Of a stretch of 22,720 bases of DNA, positions 7,662 through 16,195 are shown piece after piece (position 1 is the stretch's first letter; each line of letters opens with the position of its first letter). A program made the translations under genes and the position numbers. The notes under the pieces are model-generated. The model saw only the letters and a program-made list of their open reading frames with translations. It was not told where the DNA came from and ran no database searches. This DNA is from Rheinheimera sp. (GTDB lineage: Bacteria; Pseudomonadota; Gammaproteobacteria; Enterobacterales; Alteromonadaceae), in contig DMYW01000001.1 in NCBI GenBank assembly GCA_003482455.1, positions 22,857 through 45,576 of the forward strand. The letters run 5' to 3'.

Positions 7662-9065
7662 TTAAACTGCCTGTTGCGCTTTGTTGCGCCGGCGCAATAA
7701 CAAGCCAAACAGCACCAGCGTAGTCGTGGCAAAAAGCCCAGTCCACACCCACTGCATACGTTTATTCCGCTCGGCATCTTGCAAGCGTAAAGCCTTGAGT
7801 TCTAAATCTTTTTTCAGCAATTCATTTTGTGCTTCTTGTCGCTCAGCATCAAAACCTAAGCGCATTTTTTGCACCTGCATATCGCGTTTATCATCTTGCA
7901 ATTGGGCGAAGTTGCTAAAGAATTGGTCAAACGTTTTGTAGGCTTTTTCATAGTCGCCGGCTTCAGCGTATAGCTGGGCTTTTAACCGCTGCAGGTTTAA
8001 TGAATAGAATTTCTCCGACATGTTCTTCTGATTGCCGAGGATCTCTTCCGCTAAATTGACTTCTTGCATCGCCAAATTGGTTTGATCTAACGCTTTGTAT
8101 GTTAAAGCTTTTTCAAAATGATGGTCGGCTTTGTAATAGTTCATTTCAACATGCGGCAGGTAGGCTTCCGCTTGCTCCATGTAGCTAACCGCGGCGTCGA
8201 GGCGCTTTAACTTGCGACTACTTGTTGCCAAACCAACGTAGGCAAAATACATATCGACAGGGTCTTCTTCCAGCATGGCTGCTTTGAGCATTTTATCAAA
8301 CAATTCAAGCGCTTGTTCTGGTTTGCCTTGGTAGCTATAGGTCAACGCCAGATTGTACCAAGTAGCAATTTTGTATTTAGCCCAACCTAATTCATCGAAC
8401 ATTTTGTACGAGGTTTCCAGCATTTTTTGCCCCTCGCCATCGTCACTTAAGCTGGTATACAACAAACCAAGTTGCGCATTGACCTGCGCCAAAATCTCTT
8501 TATCACCCAGTTTGTTAGCGCGATCGTAAGCTTCTTTCAGCAGCTTTAACGCTTCTTGGTCTTCAACCGCTTCGCTGCGCATCGCCGACAAATTCAATAA
8601 TCCTTGGATCATCAATTTTTCGTCGTTGATCTCTTGCGCTAGCGCCATGCCTTTTTTGTAGTACTCGTCCGCCTGCGCAAACTCTTGTTGGGTTTCCAGC
8701 GCAAAGCCCATGCTGAATAACAATTCAACACGAGTCGGCGTTTTAGCATCTTGAGTTAAGGCAAGGCCGCGCTCAGCAGCAGATAGCTGTTCTTTATGTC
8801 GACTCAATGACTCATAAATCATTGAAAGTTCGCTTAAATACTTCGCCTGAACGTCAACAGGCCAACGGCCAAATTCCGCTTCATGCTGCAGCGCTAACTG
8901 CAACATGGCATTGGTTTTGATGTTCTTGAGTTTTTCGATTTGCAATAGCCAATCAGGAAAGGCTGCAGATTGGCTAACTACGGTCGGTGCTGCTTGGTCA
9001 GCAAGCAGCTGCCACGGAGCCGTAAACAAACTCAGTGACAACATCAAGGGCGCATAGTGTTTCAT
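7662..9065 (-). CDS. TPR protein, signal peptide and C-terminal TM
   Basis: No exact family recognised. The 467-aa protein begins with a likely signal peptide (hydrophobic core MLSLSLFTAPW, cleavage perhaps near LLADQA, residues 21-25). A long all-helical region follows, about 60-385, with repeated A/G/Y-spaced TPR-like helix pairs. Next is a charged Gln/Glu/Lys/Leu coiled coil (about 390-435), one TM helix (about 439-457) and a short basic tail RRRNKAQQAV. The repeats would face the periplasm. This is the sensor half seen in TPR-GGDEF and TPR-histidine kinase proteins, but no output domain follows the TM. It sits 71 bp after parE and 12 bp before parC, so it is probably co-transcribed with both. 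The ATG at 9065 has no clear ribosome-binding site. Function unknown; a periplasmic scaffold or a sensor with a lost output domain are both possible. Confidence 0.85.
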   Translation of the reverse strand: MKHYAPLMLSLSLFTAPWQLLADQAAPTVVSQSAAFPDWLLQIEKLKNIKTNAMLQLALQHEAEFGRWPVDVQAKYLSELSMIYESLSRHKEQLSAAERGLALTQDAKTPTRVELLFSMGFALETQQEFAQADEYYKKGMALAQEINDEKLMIQGLLNLSAMRSEAVEDQEALKLLKEAYDRANKLGDKEILAQVNAQLGLLYTSLSDDGEGQKMLETSYKMFDELGWAKYKIATWYNLALTYSYQGKPEQALELFDKMLKAAMLEEDPVDMYFAYVGLATSSRKLKRLDAAVSYMEQAEAYLPHVEMNYYKADHHFEKALTYKALDQTNLAMQEVNLAEEILGNQKNMSEKFYSLNLQRLKAQLYAEAGDYEKAYKTFDQFFSNFAQLQDDKRDMQVQKMRLGFDAERQEAQNELLKKDLELKALRLQDAERNKRMQWVWTGLFATTTLVLFGLLLRRRNKAQQAV

Positions 9066-9136
9066 CGTTATAAATATTCATCCGTTGCGCATAAATTAGC
9101 ACGCCTAGCCTAATCAGTTTCGGCGCGCACTGCAAA

Positions 9137-11029
9137 TCAGGCCAGCATGGCCCTGTCACCTTTGGTTTCCAACCATTCTTTGCGATCGTTGGCACGCTTT
9201 TTCGCCAATAACATATCCATGGTTTCCAAGGTTTGTTGTACATCGTCGATTGTCAGTTGCACTAATCGGCGCGTGTTCGGGTCCATGGTGGTTTCCCGCA
9301 ACTGCAATGGGTTCATTTCACCCAAACCTTTGAAGCGCTGTACGTTGACTTTGCCGCGTTTTTTCTCAGCTTCAAGCCGGTCCAAAATACCGTTTTTCTC
9401 ATCTTCATCTAACGCGTAATACACGTCTTTACCGATGTCGATACGATACAGCGGCGGCATGGCGACATACACATGACCTGCGGCCACCAGCGGTCGAAAA
9501 TGCTGCATAAACAGCGCACATAACAAGGTGGCAATGTGCAGACCATCCGAGTCGGCGTCGGCCAAAATACAGATTTTGCCATAACGTAGTTGCGACAAGT
9601 CAGCAGAATTTGGGTCCAAACCTATCGCCACCGAAATATCATGTACTTCTTGCGACGCGAGAATTTGCTCCGATTCCACTTCCCACGTATTCAGAATTTT
9701 ACCGCGCAGTGGCATTACGGCTTGGAATTCACGGTCACGCGCTTGTTTGGCAGAACCACCTGCCGAGTCACCTTCGACCAAAAACAACTCTGAGCGACCG
9801 ACATCCGAGCCAGAACAATCCGCTAATTTGCCGGGCAGCGCTGGGCCGGCGGTGACTTTTTTGCGGACGATTTTCTTTTCCGCCCGCAAGCGTTTTTGCG
9901 CGTTCGCAATACAGAACTCGGCCAGCGCTTGGGCGATGTCGGTATGTTCGTTTAACCACAAGCTAAAACTGTCTTTGACCACGCCAGTGACAAAACTAGA
10001 GGCTTGGCGGCTGGATAAGCGTTCTTTGGTTTGGCCAGCAAACTGCGGCTCTTGCATCTTCAGCGACAGAATATAAGCGCAGCGGTCCCACACATCTTCT
10101 GGCGTGATTTTAATGCCACGCGGCAATAAGTTGCGGAATTCACAAAAATCGCGCAGCGCCTCAAGCAAGCCTTGACGCAGACCGTTGACGTGCGTGCCGC
10201 CTTGCGCAGTTGGGATCAAGTTGACGTAACTTTCGGTGATCAGCTCACCGCCTTCCGGCAACCACAACACGGCCCAATCGACGGCCTCGGTGGCGGCGGC
10301 AAAGGTGCCGACAAACGGCTGCTCAGGTAACGCAACTAAGCCGCTGACCGACTCGGCCAGATAATCGCGAATGCCGGCTTCATAACACCATTGGTAACTT
10401 TGTTCGTTGACTTTGTCGTCAAATTTGATGGTCAGGCCAGGGCACAGCACCGCTTTGGCTTTGAGCACATGCAACAAACGACTGACAGAAAACTTAGGAG
10501 AATCAAAGTACTTGGCATCTGGCCAAAACCGCACGCGGGTACCGGTATTGCGTTTTCCAACAGTACCCGTGATGGCTAATTCCGACACTTTATTGCCGTG
10601 TTCAAATGCCATTTCATAGACGTTGCCGTCGCGGCGCACCGCCACTTCGACCCGCGTCGATAAGGCGTTCACTACCGAAATACCGACGCCATGCAAACCA
10701 CCAGAGAACTGGTAGTTTTTGTTAGAAAACTTACCACCGGCGTGCAAGCGACATAAAATCAGCTCGACCCCACTGACGCCCTCTTCTGGGTGAATATCCA
10801 CCGGCATACCGCGGCCGTTATCAATGACTTCAATCGATTGGTCGGCATGTAAAATTACATGCACAGTATCAGCGTGGCCAGCCAACGCTTCATCGACGCT
10901 GTTGTCGATGACTTCTTGGCTTAAATGGTTCGGCCGTGTGGTGTCTGTGTACATGCCAGGGCGGCGCTGTACCGGTTCAAGCCCGGTCAGCACCTCAATG
11001 GAATCGGCGTTATAGCTTTGTTCTGTCAT
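9137..11029 (-). CDS. parE: DNA topoisomerase IV subunit B
   Basis: ParE is the ATPase subunit of topoisomerase IV and works with ParC in decatenation. The GHKL ATPase region shows VIDNSVDEA (40-48), D70 in IDNGRGMP and GGLHGVG (110-116). The TOPRIM domain starts at EGDSAGGSAKQARDR (E419) and includes DADSDGLHIATLL. The C-terminus has PLYRIDIGK and QRFKGLGEMNP. I chose the ATG at 11029, which gives 630 aa like E. coli and aligns MTEQSYNADSIEVLTG with its N-terminus. A GGAA lies at 11036-11039. An upstream in-frame ATG (11065) adds 12 unlikely residues. The gene follows yqiA as in E. coli, with 78 bp between, and leads into the TPR gene and parC. Confidence 0.97.
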   Translation of the reverse strand: MTEQSYNADSIEVLTGLEPVQRRPGMYTDTTRPNHLSQEVIDNSVDEALAGHADTVHVILHADQSIEVIDNGRGMPVDIHPEEGVSGVELILCRLHAGGKFSNKNYQFSGGLHGVGISVVNALSTRVEVAVRRDGNVYEMAFEHGNKVSELAITGTVGKRNTGTRVRFWPDAKYFDSPKFSVSRLLHVLKAKAVLCPGLTIKFDDKVNEQSYQWCYEAGIRDYLAESVSGLVALPEQPFVGTFAAATEAVDWAVLWLPEGGELITESYVNLIPTAQGGTHVNGLRQGLLEALRDFCEFRNLLPRGIKITPEDVWDRCAYILSLKMQEPQFAGQTKERLSSRQASSFVTGVVKDSFSLWLNEHTDIAQALAEFCIANAQKRLRAEKKIVRKKVTAGPALPGKLADCSGSDVGRSELFLVEGDSAGGSAKQARDREFQAVMPLRGKILNTWEVESEQILASQEVHDISVAIGLDPNSADLSQLRYGKICILADADSDGLHIATLLCALFMQHFRPLVAAGHVYVAMPPLYRIDIGKDVYYALDEDEKNGILDRLEAEKKRGKVNVQRFKGLGEMNPLQLRETTMDPNTRRLVQLTIDDVQQTLETMDMLLAKKRANDRKEWLETKGDRAMLA

Positions 11030-11056
11030 TGCGTATTCCGTAGTGGCGGTGGCAAA

Positions 11057-11078
11057 CCAGCGCAAAAAGGTGCGCTGG
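11057..11078 (-). promoter_or_regulatory. inverted repeat between yqiA and parE
   Basis: A 7-bp perfect stem (CCAGCGC at 11057-11063, GCGCTGG at 11072-11078) has an 8-nt loop. On the - strand it is followed only by TTTGCC, so it is at best a weak attenuator reducing read-through from yqiA into parE. It may also just slow decay of an upstream segment. Confidence 0.4.
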
Positions 11079-11107
11079 CAAAAAATGCTGTATCAAAAAC
11101 CAGTGTT

Positions 11108-11680
11108 TTACGCTAATTGGCAAAAATTGACAATATCTCGCAGTCGGCTTTGCAAGTTCTGATAGGCGTGATCGCCGCCTTCTTGCACATCCAACTGGCT
11201 ACCCGCGTAAAATTCGACGGCATGGCGATAATCCAAAACTTCATCGCCGGTTTGCAGTAGTACTAGGTACTGAGATGGCTCTGCAAGTTTGGCTGGCACT
11301 AAATCCGCTAAAAACGGCATCTGCTCGGCGCTGACGTCATAATGCTGTTGACGCACCGGGTGGAAATAACGCCCTAAGTGCTTGGCCAGCAATAAATGCG
11401 GGTTGACGGCAGGGTTAATCAACGCAGCCTTGACCTGATAACGTTCGGCTAAACAGGTGGCTAAAAAACCGCCCAACGAACTGCCAATCAAGGCGGTCGG
11501 TCGGTGCTCCTCACATAGGGCGTTTAGCTCTGCCCACGCTTCCACTGGCGTATACGGAATGTCCGGCACGTGCAATTGCAGGTGCGGCAATTCAGTTTCA
11601 AAAAAATTGCGCACTAATACGGCTTTGTCGCTTTGTGACGAGCTGGCAAAGCCATGTAAATAAATAACGTTTGGTTTCAA
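11108..11680 (-). CDS. yqiA: YqiA-type alpha/beta-hydrolase (esterase)
   Basis: YqiA proteins are small cytoplasmic alpha/beta-hydrolases with esterase activity; the natural substrate is unclear. The 190-aa protein has YLHGF at 7-11 (oxyanion region), the nucleophile elbow GSSLGG with Ser68, QTGDEVLDY with Asp146 as the likely acid, and EGGDHAY with His171. All three triad positions are therefore present, and length and motifs match E. coli YqiA (193 aa). The start is TTG at 11680, preceded by AGGAT at good spacing; no in-frame ATG fits the family N-terminus. It lies 33 bp after cpdA and before parE, the same order as in E. coli, so one operon is likely. Confidence 0.92.
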   Translation of the reverse strand: MKPNVIYLHGFASSSQSDKAVLVRNFFETELPHLQLHVPDIPYTPVEAWAELNALCEEHRPTALIGSSLGGFLATCLAERYQVKAALINPAVNPHLLLAKHLGRYFHPVRQQHYDVSAEQMPFLADLVPAKLAEPSQYLVLLQTGDEVLDYRHAVEFYAGSQLDVQEGGDHAYQNLQSRLRDIVNFCQLA

Positions 11681-11713
11681 AGATCTATCCTAAAAGTTCT
11701 GGGCGGTCGGCGG

Positions 11714-12496
11714 CTAGGCTGGGGTAGCCGCCAGCGCCGTAATAAAGCGCAGCGTCACAGCGCCGCTGTCGGCAAACTGATACCAGCAGGCCTGCGGGCC
11801 CACATCCACCGACAGCCATTCGTCGCGCGGTAAGTATTGAATGGAGCTGGCAGGGCAACCTACCAACTGCCAATGCGCTTGCTGGCGCACATACCCGTGA
11901 TGGCAATGACCATGTGACAACCCTTTGACCTGCGGTGCTGCGTCCAGGAGTGCGCAAAACGCCTCGCTGTCTAATTGCATAAACTGATCGATAATGCCGC
12001 CAACAGGTTTCGGATGATGATGGCAAAACAGCCATACTTGCTGCTGCGCTTGATGCGCCCTCGCCAGCTGCTGTGTCAGCAACTGTTGTCTAGGTGCATC
12101 AAAAGCACCGGCCGGCGTGTCGCTGCGAGTATCAAGTAACAAGAAGCGCCAACTGCCGGCATCGATTTCGCCTGCAAAGACAAACGGCGCACCAACCAGC
12201 ACCTGTTGCATCAACGCTAAATCGTCATGATTGCCAGGGAGCAAGTACACGGGCGCTGGCCAGTCCGCCAGTAATTCGCGCAAGTGTTGGTACGACGCCA
12301 CGCTGTGATCTTCAGACAAGTCGCCCGTCAGCATTAACGGCAACGCTGTTGGCCGCATCTGCGCCAGCAGCCGCTCTAAATGACGGTAGGGTTTGACGTC
12401 GCGGTAGACGGCATCAGGCTCGGCCAACACATGGCAATCGGTGATTTGCAACAGCTGGCGCGTTGGCCATTGCCAGGTAACAGCATGACTTAACAT
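11714..12496 (-). CDS. cpdA: 3',5'-cyclic-AMP phosphodiesterase
   Basis: CpdA hydrolyses cAMP to AMP with a two-metal centre and lowers CRP signalling. It belongs to the calcineurin-like metallophosphoesterases. The motifs appear in order: QITDCH (D20, H22), TGDLSEDHS (D59), LPGNHD (N89, H90), CHHHPKP (about 159-164) and GHCHHG (H197, H199). The 260-aa length is slightly below E. coli (275). The ATG at 12496 has GGAA just upstream. Its position between yqiB and yqiA is the E. coli order and supports the cAMP assignment over other metallophosphoesterases. Substrate is inferred from family and context. Confidence 0.9.
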   Translation of the reverse strand: MLSHAVTWQWPTRQLLQITDCHVLAEPDAVYRDVKPYRHLERLLAQMRPTALPLMLTGDLSEDHSVASYQHLRELLADWPAPVYLLPGNHDDLALMQQVLVGAPFVFAGEIDAGSWRFLLLDTRSDTPAGAFDAPRQQLLTQQLARAHQAQQQVWLFCHHHPKPVGGIIDQFMQLDSEAFCALLDAAPQVKGLSHGHCHHGYVRQQAHWQLVGCPASSIQYLPRDEWLSVDVGPQACWYQFADSGAVTLRFITALAATPA

Positions 12497-12542
12497 AACA
12501 GTTCCGAGATTATTACTTTAGTTGTGATTGGTTCTCTGCAGG

Positions 12543-12598
12543 ATCCGTCGGCCGCTAATCTCACACATAAGTTAGTTGAGCTGCTAATCCGTCGGCCG
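12543..12598. repeat. 12-bp direct repeat at the yqiB 3' end
   Basis: ATCCGTCGGCCG occurs at 12543-12554 and again at 12587-12598. The second copy is the last coding sequence of yqiB (FRPTD before the TAG stop). The first lies 44 bp away in the yqiB-cpdA gap. A short TTAGC-type flank is also shared. This looks like a small duplication of the gene end. Confidence 0.7.
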
Positions 12599-13039
12599 AA
12601 ACTGGAAATCGCTGCGCAAACCACGACGATGACATAACTTCAGCCAATCGCGCAGCAATAAATTAATTTGGCGCTTTTCATCAGGTTGCAGCATTTCGGT
12701 ATTCGGGTAATCGTACACGGCTTTAAAGCGACGCACTTGCTGGCAGGCGGTGACTTCACACAGCTGCGCATCATGATAGATGCGCACTTCAAACTCCGGC
12801 CGCAACCAACGCACGGTTTGTTCTGACTGGTGTTCAATACGCACTGTGGTGGTGAATTTGCCCAGCTCTAAAATGCGGATCTGGTAAGTTTCAAACGGTG
12901 TGACGGCGATTATAACCTGCTCACCTATTTCGCGGCTCGCCGGCAGCAACGGCAACAACTGGGCGTAGTTGCGCTCGCACAAGCCCAAAAAATCAGGCAC
13001 GTACGGCTGATAACTACGTTTTCGAGCCAAGTTAGGCAT
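12584..13039 (-). CDS. yqiB: YqiB family protein (DUF1249)
   Basis: The family has no established function. The 151-aa protein shows the conserved N-terminus YVPDFLGLCERNYAQLLPLLP, the RIYHDA and EVTACQQVRRFKAVYDYPN blocks, and DEKRQIN--LRDWL near the C-terminus. These align well with E. coli YqiB (140 aa). nudF ends and this gene starts as TGATG, a one-base overlap that implies translational coupling. I chose the ATG at 13039 over an adjacent TTG at 13042, because GGAG lies 7 bp before the ATG. The C-terminal residues coincide with one copy of a 12-bp repeat. Predicted soluble and cytoplasmic. Confidence 0.88.
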   Translation of the reverse strand: MPNLARKRSYQPYVPDFLGLCERNYAQLLPLLPASREIGEQVIIAVTPFETYQIRILELGKFTTTVRIEHQSEQTVRWLRPEFEVRIYHDAQLCEVTACQQVRRFKAVYDYPNTEMLQPDEKRQINLLLRDWLKLCHRRGLRSDFQFRPTD

Positions 13040-13692
13040 CAAGCAACTCCGTTTTCCGCATCAAGCCAGCGCTGGCGCAGCGCATCACCATGTAAAGCTA
13101 ACCATTGTAGTGCAATCACAGTCGCTGCGTTGTCGATCACTCCGTCGCTGAGCAACTGCATCACCTCTGCGCGCGGCAATAAGTGTACGCGGATATCCTC
13201 GTTTTCTTCAGCCAACCCATAAATGCCAGGCACCACATCCCCCACCACTTCGCCGACAAACAAATGAATACGCTCTGTGGTGCCACCTGGACTACTCAAA
13301 TAACTCAGCATCGGCTCGACACGACCAAGCGTTAAACCGGCTTCTTCATCGGCTTCGCGCCGCGCCACTTCTTCAGCCGATTCATCTGGGCCAAACATGC
13401 CTGCGACGGCTTCCAGCAGCCAGGGCGAGGATTTGGTGGAAAGAGCGCCGAGTCGAAATTGTTCGACCAACACCAGTTCGTCGGTGTCGACCTTGTACGG
13501 CAACACCACAGCGGCATGACCACGTTCGAACATTTCTCTTGTAACAGCACAGCTCCACTGGCCATTATATAAGCGATGTCTAATTTTATAGGTGTTGATG
13601 GTGAAAAAACCGCGGAAAGACGTGGTTTTATCGAGAATTTCAACATCTTGCTTTGTGTACGTTGGATAATAATTAGGCTTGATTTCGGCCAT
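13039..13692 (-). CDS. nudF: ADP-ribose pyrophosphatase (Nudix)
   Basis: NudF cleaves ADP-ribose to AMP and ribose 5-phosphate, with a Mg-dependent Nudix fold, in the cytoplasm. The Nudix box GX5EX7REUXEEXGU reads GMFGPDE...READEEAGL at about residues 98-120, with all signature residues present. FERGHAAVVLPY, SSPGGTTERI and GLAEENEDIRVH match the NudF family beyond the box. The ATG at 13692 gives 217 aa (E. coli 209). A GTG at 13704 would add four residues and has no ribosome-binding site, so I prefer the ATG. It is the first gene of the - strand run and is divergent from tolC, exactly as in E. coli. The gap to tolC must hold promoters for both. Confidence 0.93.
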   Translation of the reverse strand: MAEIKPNYYPTYTKQDVEILDKTTSFRGFFTINTYKIRHRLYNGQWSCAVTREMFERGHAAVVLPYKVDTDELVLVEQFRLGALSTKSSPWLLEAVAGMFGPDESAEEVARREADEEAGLTLGRVEPMLSYLSSPGGTTERIHLFVGEVVGDVVPGIYGLAEENEDIRVHLLPRAEVMQLLSDGVIDNAATVIALQWLALHGDALRQRWLDAENGVA

Positions 13693-13768
13693 GACAGGAC
13701 TCACATTCTGTTACACTTCGCGGCATAACTTTTACGCGATTGGTTCGACTAAGTGTACCTGAAGCTTG

Positions 13769-13774
13769 TATTAT
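13769..13774 (+). promoter_or_regulatory. -10 box, putative tolC promoter
   Basis: TATTAT is 5 of 6 to the sigma-70 -10 consensus, 35 bp upstream of the tolC ATG. The -35 region is weak; TTCGAC at 13744-13749 would need a 19-bp spacer, so activator dependence is possible. The - strand promoter for nudF in the same gap could not be assigned. Confidence 0.4.
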
Positions 13775-13808
13775 CCGATCATCTTTTGTTTTTCCATGGA
13801 ACCTGGTC

Positions 13809-15110
13809 ATGAAAAAAACTCTAATTAGTTCATTCGTCTGCGCTGCTTTTGTCGTATTTAGTAGCGGCGCATCTGCCGAAACTCTGCAAAACGTTTACCA
13901 AACTGCGCTGAAAAAAGATCCGCAAGTATTAAAAGCCGCTGCTCAACGCGACGCAGCAAATGCTGCTATTGATATTCGCAAAGCAGCGTTTTTACCAAGC
14001 ATCGCGTTTCAGTCAAAAATCGGTAAAAGCCGTGAAGGATTTACTGACAATATGTCATCGTGGGGCACTGGCTATACCAATACGGTTAGCGTGAGCCAAT
14101 CGATTTTTGATTGGGCAGATTGGGAAAACCTGTCGAACGCCGAAAAACAAGCGCTGCAGGGCCAAACCAACTACAACGCCGAACTGCAATATCTGATTGT
14201 CCGTGTGTCTCAAGCTTATTTTGACGTGCTGAAAGCATCCGACGATTTAACCTTCGTCGTTGCAGAAAAACGCGCCGTAGAACGTCAATTAGAGCAAACT
14301 AAACAACGTTTTGCGGTTGGTTTGACAGCCATTACCGACGTGCATGAAGCACAAGCGCAGTTTGATAGCGTAGTCGCTCGCGAAATCTCCGCGACCAATG
14401 CGCTGGAAAACGCCCGCGAGTCGCTGCAACAAATCACCGGCGAGTACTACTCGAACTTAAGCCCGCTCAATACCAGCAAATTTAAAGCCACCGAACCACA
14501 ACCGGCAAAAGCTGTAGATTGGGTTGGCATTGCAGAAAGCAACAACTTAGATATCAAAGTTCGTCAGTTAGCGTTAGAAATCGCGGACAACAACATTGAT
14601 ATCGCCACGTCAGGCCACTACCCGACATTAAGTTTAGGTGCGACCAAAACCCTGAGCGACACCTCAAGCACTCGCCAATTTAACCAAGATTCTGTAGGTT
14701 TGACCTTAAGCGTGCCGATTTACGCTGGTGGCGCCACGGAAGCCAATGCCGACGTACAACGGGCGAACTATGTGTCAGCCGGTGAAGACTTAGAGTTAAC
14801 GCATCGCGCTGTGCTCAAGCAAATCCGGGTTAGTTTCAACAACATCGGTGCATCGATTGCATCGATCAAAGCGTTAGAACAAGCGGTCGTGTCGGCTGAG
14901 AGCGCCTTAAAAGCGACTGAAGCTGGGTTCGAAGTAGGTACTCGCAACATCGTCGAAGTACTGAACAGCACCCGTAACCTGTTCGAAGCTCGTCGCAACT
15001 TGTCGACCGCGCGTTACAACTACATTCTGGCTGTGCTGTCGCTGAAACAAGCGGCTGGTACACTGACGGAAGAAGACTTAAGCATCGTCAACTCAGCGCT
15101 TGGCAACTAA
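13809..15110 (+). CDS. tolC: TolC family outer membrane protein
   Basis: TolC forms a trimeric outer-membrane channel and periplasmic tunnel used by RND and ABC efflux pumps and type I secretion. The 433-aa precursor has a clear signal peptide (MKKTLISSFVCAAFVVFSSGASA, cut before ETLQN at residue 24). The mature start ETLQNVYQTALKKDP and the ATNAL/AVE-type heptad helices match two outer membrane efflux protein repeats. RFAVGLTAITDVHEAQAQFD and FEVGTRNIVEVLNSTRNLFEA are the equivalent helix turns of the two repeats. It is shorter than E. coli TolC (493), mainly at the C-terminal tail. I chose the ATG at 13809; an earlier in-frame ATG/GTG would bury the signal peptide. Divergent from nudF as in E. 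coli. It ends at a strong terminator. Confidence 0.95.
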   Translation: MKKTLISSFVCAAFVVFSSGASAETLQNVYQTALKKDPQVLKAAAQRDAANAAIDIRKAAFLPSIAFQSKIGKSREGFTDNMSSWGTGYTNTVSVSQSIFDWADWENLSNAEKQALQGQTNYNAELQYLIVRVSQAYFDVLKASDDLTFVVAEKRAVERQLEQTKQRFAVGLTAITDVHEAQAQFDSVVAREISATNALENARESLQQITGEYYSNLSPLNTSKFKATEPQPAKAVDWVGIAESNNLDIKVRQLALEIADNNIDIATSGHYPTLSLGATKTLSDTSSTRQFNQDSVGLTLSVPIYAGGATEANADVQRANYVSAGEDLELTHRAVLKQIRVSFNNIGASIASIKALEQAVVSAESALKATEAGFEVGTRNIVEVLNSTRNLFEARRNLSTARYNYILAVLSLKQAAGTLTEEDLSIVNSALGN

Positions 15111-15130
15111 GACCACCAGCATCGATGCAA

Positions 15131-15157
15131 CAAGGGCCTACGGGCCCTTTGTTTTTT
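15131..15157 (+). terminator. rho-independent terminator of tolC
   Basis: A 7-bp stem (AAGGGCC at 15132-15138, GGCCCTT at 15143-15149) with TACG loop is followed by TG then TTTTTT. It begins 20 bp after the tolC stop. Confidence 0.9.
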
Positions 15158-15225
15158 CTATCATGCCAAGCATCAGACCAGTGCCTGATGGCAAAGTTAA
15201 GCCTGTCCAATTGGCGTGTTTTGGT

Positions 15226-15231
15226 TACAAT
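15226..15231 (+). promoter_or_regulatory. -10-like box upstream of lpxL
   Basis: TACAAT is 5 of 6 to the -10 consensus, 31 bp upstream of the lpxL start. No good -35 at 16-18 bp; CTGTCC is the nearest. The tolC terminator just upstream makes a separate lpxL promoter necessary, which supports this site. Confidence 0.4.
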
Positions 15232-15261
15232 AGCCGGCTTTGATGTGTTGAGGACTGTGAA

Positions 15262-16185
15262 TTGATTAAAGCGCCTACCTTTGAACTGCGTTTTTTGCAC
15301 CCGCGTTATTGGTTATTGTGGTTAGGTCTTGGAATCGCGTATCTGCTCAGTTGGCTGCCCTATCCGGCCTTGATGGCGCTGGGGCGCGGCTTGGGTCGCC
15401 TAACCTTTAAGCTTTTGAAATCTCGCAAAAAAGTAGCCAAGCGTAACCTCGAACTTTGTTTTCCTGAGATGTCAGAAACAGAGCGCGAGCAGCTGCTGTG
15501 GAAAAACGCCGAAGAGACAGGCTGCGCCGCCATTGAAACCATTATTGCTTGGTGGTGGCCGGATTGGCGCTATCGCCCTTACGCCAAATTCATTGGCTAC
15601 GAACACATCGAAGCGGCGCGCGCACAAGGCAAAGGCGTGCTGCTGCTCGCCTCTCATATGTTGCATTTAGAAACGGCTGGCCGCACCTTTGGATTCACCC
15701 ATCCAAGTGTCGGTTTTTACCGGCCGCACAACAATCCAGTGATGGAATATTTCATGTACCACGGCCGCAGCCGCAGCAACAAATACATGATCGGCAAACG
15801 CGACGTCAAAGGATTGATCCAAGCCCTCAATGAAGGCGAAGTGTGTTTTTACCTGCCAGATCAAGACTATGGCCGCAACCGCGCCGAATTTGTGCCGTTT
15901 TTTGCCGTGCAAGAAACCGCCACGACCACTGGAACTTTGTTGTTTGCCAACGCGGCAAATTGTGTCGTGATCCCGATTTACAGCAGCCGTTTGCCCAATA
16001 ATCAGGGCTATCAAATTGAAGCCTTGCCTGGCTGGTATGATTTCCCAACCGGCGATAACAAAGCCGACGTGACGCGTGTTAACCAATGGGTTGAACAAGC
16101 GGTGTTAAAACATCCAGAGCAATACATGTGGTTACATCGCCGCTTTAAGACGCGCCCAGACCCGGAAGCGCCATCCTTGTATTAA
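15262..16185 (+). CDS. lpxL: lipid A biosynthesis lauroyltransferase
   Basis: LpxL moves an acyl chain, usually laurate, from acyl-ACP onto Kdo2-lipid IVA at the inner membrane, a late step of lipid A assembly. The 307-aa protein matches E. coli LpxL (306) over its length. LHPRYWLLWLG sits at the N-terminus, KRNLELCFPEMSE at about 60-73, and the catalytic HX4E at H132-E137. GVGFYRPHNNP-type, DQDYG and the C-terminal PEQYMWLHRRFKTRP are all present. One N-terminal TM helix spans about 17-35. The start is TTG at 15262 with AGGA at 15251-15254, ideal spacing; it gives the same N-terminal length as E. coli. LpxM and LpxP are close relatives, but these motifs fit LpxL best. Chain specificity cannot be read. 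Confidence 0.92.
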   Translation: MIKAPTFELRFLHPRYWLLWLGLGIAYLLSWLPYPALMALGRGLGRLTFKLLKSRKKVAKRNLELCFPEMSETEREQLLWKNAEETGCAAIETIIAWWWPDWRYRPYAKFIGYEHIEAARAQGKGVLLLASHMLHLETAGRTFGFTHPSVGFYRPHNNPVMEYFMYHGRSRSNKYMIGKRDVKGLIQALNEGEVCFYLPDQDYGRNRAEFVPFFAVQETATTTGTLLFANAANCVVIPIYSSRLPNNQGYQIEALPGWYDFPTGDNKADVTRVNQWVEQAVLKHPEQYMWLHRRFKTRPDPEAPSLY

Positions 16186-16195
16186 CAGCGCAAGT

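Noticed and set aside
9066..9136. Promoter between parE and the TPR gene
   Set aside because: TTGCAG and TAGGCT at 17 bp are too weak (-10 only 3 of 6) to call; read-through from parE is as likely.
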